Positions 47,908 to 59,230 of a stretch of DNA of 64,000 bases are shown here, piece after piece (the stretch's first letter is position 1; each line of letters starts with the position of its first letter). The notes below the pieces were generated by a model, which worked only from the letters and a program-made list of their open reading frames with translations, did not search any database and was not told where the DNA came from. The translations under genes and the position numbers were made by a program. Source of the DNA: Chlorokybus atmophyticus (taxonomy: Eukaryota; Streptophyta; Chlorokybophyceae; Chlorokybales; Chlorokybaceae); NCBI GenBank assembly GCA_009103225.1, contig RHPI01000277.1:795578-859577 (forward strand), read 5' to 3'.

Positions 47908-50352
47908 CTAGCCTGGCTGAAAGCCAAACTGAGAGCATTGCACCATGGTATCCACCTCATGCTCGCTGCAGCTGCCATCGCTGAGATCTTCCTGGTTGAG
48001 ACGCACGGGCATGTTTGTTCCTACTAGACGAGCTGCACCTCTCCCATCTTTATCAGCAAAACACCGCAGCAGCTCCTCCTCTGCATCCTGCAAGCACGCT
48101 GCTCGAGATGAAGCGCTCCTCATCTCCCGTCGGTCGCTGGGAAGCGAAGCGCCGCTGTCATGAAAGTCTCTGAGGTCGACCTCGCCCGGTCGAGTGGCAG
48201 CACCGGAGTGCTTGCCAGCCATTAGCCACATCGATCGCGCAGGCAGAGCATGCTTCCTTATGTGTCCTCCCCCGAGTGTGCAACTTTCCACTGCCATAAC
48301 ACAACCATTTTGCAAAGGCATGCCATGGGCGGCCCACGGGCTGCCTATTGTTGAACAATGTGCCTTACCAAGCAGATTTGATGTTGTCCGATTGATAACA
48401 ACAGCATCAAGCTGCATGGCAATGACGCTCTGGCGGAGCTGCGGTGTGCACTGCACGTCCTCCCCATCATCCGTCCCGGTCGCAGTGCCACGCGCAATGG
48501 TGCCGCGGGTGCAAGCGGATTCATCTTGCAACGTGATCGGTTCTGCACCTGTGCATGTCTCTTGGCCACGCGTGCAGTCGGTTGCCGTCTGAACAGAGGC
48601 AATCGCTGAGCCCAGCACAGCAGCACCTGTTGTTCCCGCTCCCAACCTTGAACCCTGTCAACCAGCAACGGTAACTATCAGCAGATGCAGCTGTAAGGAA
48701 ATCAATTCCACAGAAGCACTACAAATGTACAAGGTCCCACATAGCGCCAGTCATGCACAACAGCGTACACTCACCTCTTCAGGCCTAAATCTATATGCAT
48801 CAACTGCTGCTCCACGTTTCGCTTCCCGTCCTTCGCTTTGAACAGTGCTTTCTTTGTTAACACAGCCTGACCTCTTCTCCCAGCCATGTGCGGCAAGTGA
48901 GGCCGCCAGTCTTGCACCCACAGTTGGCCCTTTGGCCTTGCGTGGTTTAGGTCGCGAAACTGCCGGGAGGGGTGCGGGGCAGCGCTCCTTTGCAGCTGCG
49001 CTGGTCGTAGCGTTGCTGCGCACGCCATTTGCATGCAGTGCAACGGGCATAGGAGTGGGAGGCCCGGCTGCCTGTGAAGCAATCAGTGCAGCTGCCGCAG
49101 CTAACACCTTTCTACGCGGGCCCAGTGCCGTAATGCCCATAGCCATCAGATCACGATCTGAAGCAACAAGCATGCATAAGAAAACTCATAGTACTACATA
49201 TGACAAAAGTGACAGTACTAGTAGAACAGACTGCGCAATAGCACACCACCTATAGTAAACTGGTCTCGCAAACACATGCAGCTTGAATGCAGTCCAGTGT
49301 GCTCTGACTCACGAAAGCAGGTGCAAGATGCGACACAAGTTGATGTGACAGTACATGTACGTCGCCGCAATGGCACGCCCCATGAGTGCTAAGCAAGCTT
49401 TGACAGCGCAAACAGCAGCACTGCACGCAATCAACATGGCGTGTGCAAGAAATGCTGGCTTGCTAACTTGTTCACCTGAGACCAAGGGGAGCACAGCCAG
49501 GTCCACCTCTTCACGCTCAAGCCGCGTGGCATGCTTCTCCAAGCCGAGAGCTGCCAGCAGCTCCCGCACGGAACCCGCCGCCGCCGCCGCCGCAGCTGGG
49601 CTAAGCTTAGCGGCTGCCGCAGCTGTGGCAGCCCGGCGCTGGCGTTTGGCGCAGTATGCTGCAGCATGCGCTAACCTCACATTTGAGCGTGCGCCTTGGC
49701 CTTTCTTGGCAGGCGGCTCCTCCTCACGCTGTTTCCGCCTGCGCCCTTCCTGCGGCTCCTGGACGTCATTGTCATTGCTGTTGCAGTCGTTGCGCTCATC
49801 GCCCTTGTCGTCCACAAGCACCGCTTTGCCCTTCTCCTGCTGCTGCTGGCTGGGCTGCAAGCCATTCAAGCAGCGGCTGGGAAGGCTCTGCCTGCGCTCC
49901 AAGGAGTATGAAGTTGGGTCCCACTGGCAGACGGCGGTAGGAGCGGTGTCGTTAGCGAGGGTTGCCTTCTCCCGCTCCTCGTCGACCGCGCCAACGAGCA
50001 GGCAGCCGTCCACGTGCACAACAGCTTCGGCCTCGCTGCAAACACCCAGCCACTTGCAACACACAGGGCACACTATGCCCTGCAGCTGTAACGGCTGCTG
50101 CTGCTGTGCCGGCTGCGGCCGCAGCTGCGGCGGCGGTGGCGATGGTGGCTGCTGTTGCTTCTGTTGCTGCTCCTCCTCCTCAACCCCTTCCTGCTGCGAC
50201 TGCGTTTCCAGCTGCCGGTAGATGTTTTCGCCCACACGGTACCTGAAAGCGTCCAGCCTCTTGCGAGCCTCCACGGCCGCCGCCTCCGCCGCCGCCCCTC
50301 CCTCCACCTCCATACGCAGGTGCTCAACGGCTGGCCCCCAGGTTCGCGCCAA
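47908..50352 (-). CDS. UBZ4-type zinc finger and SAM domain protein
   Basis: Three exons (50352-49476, 49157-48775 and 48654-47908) give 668 residues. A UBZ4/Rad18-like zinc finger is present with ligands C95, C98, H113 and C117 (CPVC then HVDGC). It follows a Gln- and Pro-rich stretch. Residues about 261-318, split by intron 1, form a SAM domain (SVRELLAALGLEKHATRLER, DRDLMAMGITALGPRRKVL). Between and after them are charged, Ala-rich, probably disordered regions with basic clusters (GRRRKQREEEPPAKKG). UBZ4 fingers bind ubiquitin and are typical of DNA-damage proteins; SAM domains join proteins together. A role as a ubiquitin-reading adaptor in DNA repair is inference. No nuclease or helicase domain is seen. 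The C-terminal 249 residues have no recognised fold. Confidence 0.8.
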
Positions 50353-50376
50353 AACTTTTTGCTGTCCATTTGAAAA

Positions 50377-50385
50377 CTAGGGTTT
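50377..50385 (-). promoter_or_regulatory. Telobox-like motif upstream of UBZ4-SAM gene
   Basis: Reads AAACCCTAG on the strand of the gene and lies about 25 bases before its start codon. In plants such motifs bind telomere-repeat-binding (Myb-type) factors and mark many translation and DNA-related genes. Confidence 0.5.
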
Positions 50386-50486
50386 GAGGCTGCCTGAAGC
50401 CATACTTTGAGAATGCATTTTTTGGGCTGTGAAGTTGATGGCAAGAAACTTGTCCAGAAAAAGGCTCTCCTACCGGTAATTGTGGT

Positions 50487-50571
50487 GTTATTGAAGTTTC
50501 GTACTTGGTTATTGTGATTGGCAAGCCAATGGTTTGCCAATCACAATAATCAAGTACGAAACTTCAATAAC
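50487..50571. repeat. 38-base hairpin upstream of UBZ4-SAM gene
   Basis: Arms 50487-50524 and 50534-50571 match as reverse complements at 37 of 38 positions with a 9-base loop. It starts 135 bases from the start codon at 50352. Confidence 0.95.
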
Positions 50572-52794
50572 CATGCACACCAGTCACATGTGATCATTTT
50601 GTTATGTAATTTCAAGATCTTTAATCATCCAGTGATGATCATGTGAAATTGGCATGAAATGATTCTCAATGGGTTGTTGCGGTTGGCAAGCTCATAATTT
50701 CATGTTAATCTCCGGATGTCGCTTAAGTTTCCTAATCATCCAATGACAACAATATACAAAGGGTATAATATCGCGTTTAAACTTGTTTCACGATCAATAT
50801 GTTTGCACACATGTATTGTGCTTTGCTTTTCGTGCATGTGCAAGTAGCCCTCTTCGATTGTTGCTCGATTTTCATATATCAATACATCATGTTGTGTGAA
50901 TCACAACATAAGCATTCACACGCTGAAAGCCACTCTATCTACATGTTGAAAGTTTTGCGATTGAAGTTGGTTGCAAGCGCTCATGCTCATGACTTAAACA
51001 TTGCACTACGCTCAACATAGTGCAACAAGTCTTGTGTTAATGTGTAATTTGAATAATAATTAGCACAGAAGGTGGAGAAGAGAGCAAAACCAAAACGTAA
51101 TACCGTGTGACAACAAAATGGACATATATGGACACGATATGAGTAAGCCTACAATTGTAATCAAGTCAAATGAGACACATATCATACTCATGCTAGAAAA
51201 GTGAATTCATCCTTTTGTGCCAAATACACTTTTTATTATTGAAAATCTTATTGTAGGCAGCAGGTCATGGGCAGACTTTGTATAATGTGTCCACATTCCA
51301 CACATCGCCGCGGTGCAAGTGATTGCTGGACACCCTGCATGCTGGTCGGCCTTATGGGGCAAGGGCTTAGCGTGTTAGGTAGAGTAGGCAGCCCGGTGGT
51401 GAACTGCTGGTGTAGAGTGTAAGCATGGTATTTGCCCATCCCTGCATATTGTGTTAATGCGATGTTGCTTTTTCACACTTCGCATGTGACTAATCCAGCA
51501 TACGATCTTTTGTACACTCGTCAGCAAGTTGCCGTTTACACCCATACACCAATGTTGGACATCCAGCAGCGCCATCGCATCAACACCATCCCCTCTGCCT
51601 GCGTTGCAGATCAAGGCTACTACGCACACTTTTGCTTATGCTCAACATGTACTTGCACTTTCTTTTGCATTCACATAGGTCAGCAGCCGCTGTAGGCTAG
51701 GTGGTAGTGATGTAAGATATACATGACGAGCTGTTGTGCACACGCATGCAATATGCATATCACTCCAGCATTTCACTCACACTACTATATAACACCGTTG
51801 TTACCACCGGGCTATGTTACTTCGTTACTCCACACCAACTAGCCTTCCCTGTTAGACATGCATGCACATGCACACTAACGTCATTACCTGCCCACATGGG
51901 CTGCTGTTAGTCGGTGCTGTCAACGGCAAGCAAGTCCACTGCAAACACGACAATTCCCTCCCTCCTGCTCTCCCTCTCTCCCGCCACTCTCTTCGCTCTG
52001 CAGCTCATGCTGCTTCCTTGGCCGCAACTCTACCCCAGTCCTTGCGGTGCAGTGCCAACGTCAGCACTGCACCGCACAGTGCAGGGTGGTAGTGGTGTTG
52101 GCAGTCAGAGGTTGGTGGCAGTTAGGTCCTGCTGGTGGGGTTGGGTGCTTATGCCTTTGGCACGGGCAAGTTGCGGTACCATGCAGCCTGCTCCTCGTGC
52201 ATGCTCAGTGTCCAGTCCGTCTGTTCTGTGCTGCTGGGGGGATGCGTGCGGCCATATCTGCTCGCATGCGAAGCGCGTATCTTGGGTAGTGTTTGTGGTG
52301 TATGGTGGGACATACAGGCCATTAGGTTTGGTAGAGGCGCTAACAGTGGACGCTGGTGTCATAGATAACAGACTGTCATTGCACTCAAGCAAGCAGCCTA
52401 GTACTACTTTAAGTGCGCTTGTATGGAGAGCAAAAAGTGACAAGCTGTGCAACTGCTACTGCCGCAAGTTGACATTGCACATCACGGTAGGTAGTGAACT
52501 GCACCGCTATGGGCACAACTACGCCAATGCAGCCAAAGCCAACAAGATTGTGCGTAATATCCACGCTAAGCATAAAAGGCCTTACTGCACGCTTGCTAGA
52601 TCTGCCACGGACAATCTGTACAAGTGCAATGTCTCTACTGTCCGAGGTATAGAGCTCCTACTGGCTACGTAGGCTTACGCTGCAAGCAGATGCCTGGGCA
52701 GCGACCACCAATGCGGCAACAGACGAGGTGATTACAGCAAGAGCTGCCCTGTCACCACCTGTCACCATAGCATGCTTGAACATTAGCGCTGCAC
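50572..52794. other. Intergenic stretch, AT-rich to about 51.3 kb
   Basis: No family is recognised. A plus-strand open frame of 252 codons at 51914-52672 has irregular composition and no visible domain, and reads more like chance than a gene. Confidence 0.4.
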
Positions 52795-53401
52795 CTACTT
52801 CTTCTCTCCCCTGAGCTTAACGCCAAGTGCTCGTTCCAGCTTCCCCAGGATCTGCTGGTTTGGTATGGCTTTGCCAGACTCATACTCTTGAATGATCTGT
52901 GGCTTCTCGTTGATCGCCTGCGCCAGCTGCGCCTGCGTGAGCTTCTTTTCCAACCGCGCAGCCATGATCGCCTTCTTCAAGTCTGAGCTGACCCTCTCAT
53001 GAGCCAGAGCCTCCGTCTCCTCGTCCAGCTTGCGCGTGTTCAGCTGTGGGGTTGCTGTCGAGCTGCTTTACAGAAACAATCAGTACACAGGCGGCAATTG
53101 TGATGCAAAGCAAATTATGACCACAGATCGACCGTCTGGGTTCCACACAACAGACTTGCGACATACCACCCGCTACTTGCCGTATCAAGCGCTCAGATGG
53201 AGCGCAACGTTTGCGCCGAAACACAGCATCACGTACAGCCACTGACCTTTTGTTAGCGCCGGCGTTGAACTTCTTCATCGTCTCGACCTGCCCGCCTGTT
53301 CGGCGAGCGGCGTTGACAGCCTTTTCATCTTGCCTAGCCGCAGAGGTCTGCTGCTTCTTCCTGACCACCACCGGCTCCCAGTCCTGACCTAGCCACGACA
53401 T
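52795..53401 (-). CDS. MBF1: Multiprotein bridging factor 1 (transcription co-activator)
   Basis: Two exons (53401-53247 and 53065-52795) join in phase to 141 residues, the normal MBF1 length. The N-terminal domain has [15 protein letters not shown] and [16 protein letters not shown]. The C-terminal helix-turn-helix has [20 protein letters not shown] and [20 protein letters not shown], and the protein ends [13 protein letters not shown]1 links TBP to sequence-specific activators in the nucleus and is also known to act on stalled ribosomes. The acceptor at 53066 was chosen because it yields [14 protein letters not shown], as in plant homologues; a nearer CAG would break the frame. The gene is head to head with SPF30, 417 bp between start codons. 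Confidence 0.96.
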
Positions 53402-53818
53402 CCTGCTGACTTCCCTGTGCACCAACCACAACCTCTTCCTCCTTGGAGTAACACTTCTAACCCAGCAACTGGCAAATCAACCGTGGAGAACCTCTGCAAA
53501 CCTCGCACACCAACACTCACGGCAACGACTACAACCTCACCGCCGCCGCCACCCGCAGTACAGCGCTTCACACTCGTCTTGGCTGCGCTGCCACGTTTAA
53601 CACAACTGGCAGCTGTATCGGGATTACGGCTTAGAAGCCTCTGGTTGGCGCAAGGATACGCCTTGATGGCGGTGCGTTACGTCATAAAGTACACGTGTCC
53701 CGCGGACACAGAGTTGCGGCCACGCGGCCGATGACGGTAGATTGAGTTACCGCATGCGTAACCCATTTTGTGAATTAGGGTTTGCAGCAATTAAGGCTGC
53801 GGTGCATTGGCAGGCGGC
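53402..53818. promoter_or_regulatory. Probable two-way promoter of MBF1 and SPF30, with telobox
   Basis: The start codons of two nuclear housekeeping genes on opposite strands are 417 bp apart. TTAGGGTTT at 53775-53783 is a telobox on the minus strand, 36 bases before the SPF30 start. No TATA box was identified. Confidence 0.55.
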
Positions 53819-55023
53819 ATGGCGGAGATGGAGGAGGAGGAGGCGGCGGCGGTCGGCGAGGTGGAGGACGAGGCTTCTGTGGATGAAATACGTAGTAACC
53901 TTGCTGAGTACGAGGAACAGCTTGCCGGTGTGGACGCGCTTCTCGAGCAGGAGCCCGGCAATGCCGAGTATCTGGAGGTGCGCCAGGGCCTGGTGGAGGT
54001 GGTCGCGCTCACTCGGGACCTCCTCCAGCAGGCGGTCGTTGCCAGCGGCGGGGGTGTTGTAGCGGGGAACAGGGGGGAGGATGCTGGCCCAAGTGGTAGA
54101 GACACTGAGGAGCACGGTGTGGCGGGCGGCAAGTCAAAAAAGAATATAAAGAAGAAGAAGGAGCTCACGCCTGAGGAGCTGGCCAACTTGGAGCTCCCAG
54201 CAAGGCTCCGCGTTCTACCAACCGACACAGAAGATGAGGTTGGTGCCACTTCCTTGATACTTTACCGCTGTTATTGCTGCAGTGCAGTACACGAGCATGC
54301 AAGCATTGTATCTTCAGTCAGTAAGCAATGTACACATGGGCGATAAGCAATCCATATAGCATAATTACTTGCGTGCGCACATGCACATAACATCCAGTGT
54401 TTGATCGTGCATTATTGAAGCAATGCCATGCACGTGTGCGCCCATAATTACAGTTAACATGTAAGTGTTGTCGCGTCGCGGCATAAGGACACGCGCATGG
54501 ACATTTACAAAGTACAGGGCTTGCATGCAGGTCAATGATAAGCCTTGCATATTGCAATGTTGCACATGGATGTGTGACTGTTGCAATACATTGCATGCAG
54601 AGATTGTGACAGCATTGGATACCGCCACTATTGCATGAGCTCAGCTGCACCATGTGCGGACTCACATGCTTCATTGTTGATGTGCACCACTTGGACTGAC
54701 ATTCTTCCCCCTCGCTACCGCAGAAGGCCAAAAAGCGGAAGCAGCAACATGCGTTCAAGTCTAGACAAAGGATGGCTCGGCTGGAAGTGGAGCACAACAG
54801 CAAAGCAACCAGCTGGAAACGGTTTCAAACGGGAAAGGCCAACACGTCAAAGAAAGCTGGTTTCCTCACAGGCACACGGAAAGGGAGCATCTTTGCCACG
54901 CCCGACAATCCAGAGGGCAAGGTTGGTGTCACAGGTTCGGGCAAGCCGATGACCGATTTTGCAAAGCGTGACAAGTATGTCAAAGCACCTCAAGGAGCAG
55001 ATGCGCATGGGGAGGAGGATTGA
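53819..55023 (+). CDS. SPF30: SPF30/SMNDC1-type splicing factor lacking the Tudor domain
   Basis: Two exons (53819-54238 and 54724-55023) give 239 residues. The N-terminal helical region (VDEIRSNLAEYEEQLAGVDA, LVEVVALTRDLLQQ) and the C-terminal region (LPARLRVLPTDTEDE, KKRKQQHAFKSRQRMARLEV, SIFATPDNPEGKVGVTGSGK, PMTDFAKRDKYVK) match plant SPF30 in order. In the family a Tudor domain (starting WKVGDKC) lies between them and reads dimethyl-arginine on spliceosomal Sm proteins. Here that place holds only a Gly-rich linker and a lysine run (GGKSKKNIKKKKE). Exon 1 is unbroken across it and the single intron lies after LPARLR, so the domain is not hidden in an intron. SPF30 helps assemble the mature spliceosome; how a Tudor-less form is recruited is unknown. 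Confidence 0.87.
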
Positions 55024-57734
55024 GTGCCGTTGAGCTTGGCCGTATTGTAACAGCTATCGTTGGTTTGTGCATGCGCAACCATCACTCCTGCCATGCTGCG
55101 CCAGTTTTAACACATGGCGCTGCTCCGCTCTCACAGTGCACTAGATGCCACTGAAGGTCATGCCGCCGCCTGAAACCAGTCATGGCGGCGATGGACAAGC
55201 ATTCAGATCCTCACACATGATGCACATGGTCTACAGGTGCCGGCGTTGCAGTGTCCACAGCCCGCAGCACGATTGGATGTGCAACTTGATTCAAAGCGTT
55301 GGCCATGCGGCAAAGCATCTCTTGTCGCAGACTGGATGGTTCGCTTGCCTGTTATGTGAAGCGTTTGCAGACGCTTCGCACAGCTTATTCATGAATAAGC
55401 TGCGTCGTGGACCACTGGACTTGTATTAGCCTTATGCTGCGCTGAGATAGGTGCTGTAGGTTTGCAAATCGAGGAGCTGCCAGAAAAATCGTGGTTGGGA
55501 TTCTGATCATTCACTTGGTACTGCCATGGCTTGTTGTTCGCTATTCACAAGGAATAAGCATAGTTGAATGGAGACAACAAACCCTCCCAAGTGGCGGTAC
55601 GACAACTTGCAATAGAGCTGCTAGAGAGCGTGCTCAAGCGGAAAGGAGCCAGATGTGTTGGACACCAACGCAAGCATAGATGGCACACAAGCAAGTCACA
55701 AGCAGCAAGCAAGCAGGCAGTGATAGATTAGGTTGGGGCCAAGGCACATGCACTATTCACTTTGTAAGCCATGAGTATGTAGGTGACAGTTGTAGCTACC
55801 GGTAGGCGTTTTGTTGGAAAGGTGGATTTACCATCGTGTTGCTGCCACCTTTATATACGCCGTGCAGACAATACGCAATGCTGTGACTGTGAGCACACAA
55901 CATGTACAAACAATGCGAAACGGAAATGCACATGCACAGTGGCATGCACAGTCAGCAGCATGCAGAGTGACATAGCGCATACCACCAACACCTGTAAGGT
56001 TGACCACCGGGTTCATTCACTACCTAACACGCTACATTGTGTAATTGTTGCATCACTCACTTTGCCCACCTTGTATAATCGTTGCTTGTTCGTTGCTCCT
56101 ATAACAAAAGTGACGTTTATTGCTGCGTTCAACGGAACGTGAGCTTGTTGGGGTAAAGCCGCAGTTTGACATTATTTTACGAGGCATCGACATGCATGCT
56201 AATCTTTGACAAAATGCCGGTGTCCAATCGGCCACCGCCATAATTCACACCGTGTACCTTGCGGACTACTTGCCGGTACTTGCTCGCGGTATGCGCGGTA
56301 AGACGTAGGTGCGCAAAGAGACACAAGGTCGAGGGATGCGGTTGAATTGTGGATGTTGACTGAAGTGCACTGCACTCTGCGAAGGGTACATCGTCCTGAC
56401 TGCTCAAGGGCGGGCCTAACCTGTGCACCCTCTCCCTCTCCCTACGCTCTGCAGGTGGTACTCTTCTGACTGCTATGCCCCTGACGCCCCTCCCCCACCT
56501 GTGCCCATTGTGGTTTGAGGGTCGTAGTTTGTTGTGTTCTAATTACCGTAGAGTTTGCTACAACTCTACCTTGGCCCCCATTTAGATGGTGTGCATCGTG
56601 CGGTTTGTTTGCTTACTTTGCATTGGGCCCCTCTCCGCTCGAGTTGCTGAGTTTGCAACTCTTATGTTTGCTATGCATGATGTCATTGTCACAACACCTT
56701 GTGCGACTCCGGGAGCTGGAGCACATGCAGTCTCTCTTTTATTACCTGGGCCTAATCACGCCAACATTGTCCGTGCGCATGGCTGCCTACACATGAGCCA
56801 CCCACAACTCACACCACCTGTGCAGTACATTGAGAGGCACAATTGAGTATAATGATCACTAGCCTAAGCATATTGCTTGCATTTCATGCAGGCTACAACT
56901 GTACAAGCATTAGCAGCGGGCTGCATGCGCTATTATCGGAGTTCATGTGGCTGCACAGGCTTTGTTGAGATATGGCCTTGCTAGACCGCGACATTTTCGG
57001 CTAGTTGGTGACTGTCTCGCATTGTAACAATGGACCATGCTGTGTATAGGCTGTCCAAATGTGGCAGATTCAAGAGCACTCAGACACAGCAGTACAGCAG
57101 CACTACAGCAAGCAGACAGGCAGGCACGAACAAGCACAGTCAATCAACAACGACAGGAGCAACTAGGCTAAGTGCATGCGCTTAGCTAAATGCATGCGAG
57201 GCGGAGGGCAAAGTAGGCAGGCAGGGGAGAGGGCAAGGGCAGGTGCAAGTAGCAGACCTGACGCAGCGCAGATGCAGACGCTGGGTCAGTCTCGGGTCTT
57301 CACACCTCCACAGCAGCAATAGCAACAGCAAGGGTAGCAGGGGAGGGAAGGGCAGAGCAGGGAGGAGTAGGGCGGATGTTGTGCAAATGACTGGCTGCTG
57401 CTGCGCCGCCACCCGCTTGCATGATCTTCAGCGCTGGTGGTTAAGCCGATAGCAACTCCGGAAATGGCTGCAGGGCAAGTCTGTAGTCTCACGGTTACCA
57501 ATGCATCCATAGCGATCACAGTCACCCGCACATGCTTACATAGGTATATCATGACATGCACCTACATAGGCATACACAGGCATACCCCGTCATATCAGCA
57601 CAACGGCACAGCAGCAAGCAGACCCACATAGACTGTGTGTGCGTGCAGTAGTACTCCCCGCACCCACAACTGTCACAACAACAACCACACTTACCTTACT
57701 TCCCTCACTCACCTGTTGGCTAGTCACGGCGTGC
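55024..57734. other. Intergenic stretch with no supported gene
   Basis: TGTAA, the usual green-algal polyadenylation word, occurs near 55046, shortly after the SPF30 stop. A perfect 22-base palindrome lies at 55381-55402. A segment near 55905-55935 resembles one near 47750-47775. No exon chain was found. Confidence 0.5.
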
Positions 57735-58930
57735 TTACTCTTTTATAGCACCCCTCCTGGCCACTTGCAAGTAGAGGGATTGGTAATCTCCCCCGTACAC
57801 CAAACCTGTCATTCTGAACATGTTGGCACGCAAGTTAGCCAGCAACGCCCGCATCACATAGCCATCTCTTTGCATGTCCCTCAACAGCTGGACCATGGCA
57901 TTAAGAAAGTGCTCACGTAAGGTGCATGTGCGTGCAAAGCGTATAACCTGTGACACTACTACCCCCAACTGTGCAGTTTTGGCAATGTTGCTGTCTGGGT
58001 GGGGAGCACACCGCCGTGGCACAAATCTGAAGGGTGCAGTAATAAGCTTGTTGTAGACCCTCGTTGCCAGGCTCTGTGGTGTTCGAAACATTAGCAAGTC
58101 CAGGGACGGAATACACACCCCTTGTTCTGACATTGACAGTGTTAGCATGCGTCGGGGGTAGCCTCCCCCCCCCTCCCTAGTGCATCTGGTTCCAAATACA
58201 TGCATGGCATGAACTCAGGGAGCCCCACCACAAGCACGTCATCCACATAACGCAGAACATGGCGTGCAAACTCGAGCGCCACCGGACGCAGTATTTGGGC
58301 AACCAGCCTGTCCACAAACTCCAACTCATAAGTGAACAGACTTAGTTTGCGATATACACCCCCGCACTATTGCCCATGGGGATGCCTATCGCCTGGCAAT
58401 GTAGCTGGTCCCTGGCTGTTTGCACAAACAGATTGATGAGATAGCAGAGCATGGCATGCAAGTCATCCGCAGTAAAAACCTTTGTCACCCCCTCCCTGGT
58501 GACGGTGGTGCCACCCAACCAAGTAGGCGTAGCTACACCTGCTTGGACGTTCATGTGCAAGTGTGTCTTACAATGCAAACATCTGACACATGCAAACACT
58601 TTGTTCACAAACAGCTTCATACGTCGCAGCAGATCAGCATGTGCTGAGTTGGTATCAAGGGTAGTGAAATCAAAGGATTGCAAGATCAGACGCTCGCACT
58701 TTTGCTGTGTATGTAACCATATTCTCTTTTCATCCAACCTGCAAGCTTGACTACCCACATGAAAGTCCAGTCTAAACTATCACAGCCAGCTACGAGCAGT
58801 GACATACAATGCAGCAGCAAACCTTGCTGTGCGACCCACAAGCTTGCACACACAACTGACAGTTAGACCAAGTTCCCAGTCAAGTCAAAGAACTCACTCA
58901 ATATATCCAAAGGCAGCTCAATCTGACCAA
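57735..58930 (-). mobile_element. Decayed reverse-transcriptase retroelement, copy 2
   Basis: Reading down the minus strand gives blocks of one reverse transcriptase. They are an upstream fragment near 58830-58930 similar to PRFIAAAY, then SFDFTTLDTNSAHADLL near 58675, QAIGIPMGNSAGVYIAN near 58345-58395, RYVDDVLVVG near 58240, and a thumb-like end with FRFVPRR and NIAKTAQLGVVVSQVIRFAR to 57735. At least two frameshifts and a stop (after VYIAN, and between YVDD and the thumb) break it. The catalytic YVDD is kept, so it is younger or less decayed than copy 1. No terminal repeats or endonuclease domain were recognised, so the class (Penelope-like or related) is inference. Confidence 0.78.
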
Positions 58931-59230
58931 TCAACTATCCAAGATTTGGTAGTCTATACATACATAACTAATGCTGCAGGTAAGAAGTTCAATAGTCTGC
59001 GCCACCGACGCGCCTGATTGTCTTTGGGTGCGATTACCATAACTGATTGATATACATGCGCAGGAAAGAGCAAGGCTGCACCAAACCGTATGGGCAGAAT
59101 TGCCCCAACGCACAAGTTCCGTGCAGTGGTCTGAAGCCAGCCACTTGCTGCCTCAGGCCACTGTACACATAATGACGGTGCACACCGTGTGTTGCACCCA
59201 CACACAGGCAAGAAAGCTCTGTGGTGTGGG

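Noticed and set aside
51914-52672. 252-codon plus-strand open frame
   Set aside because: Composition is irregular, there is no domain and no ATG in good context; likely chance.
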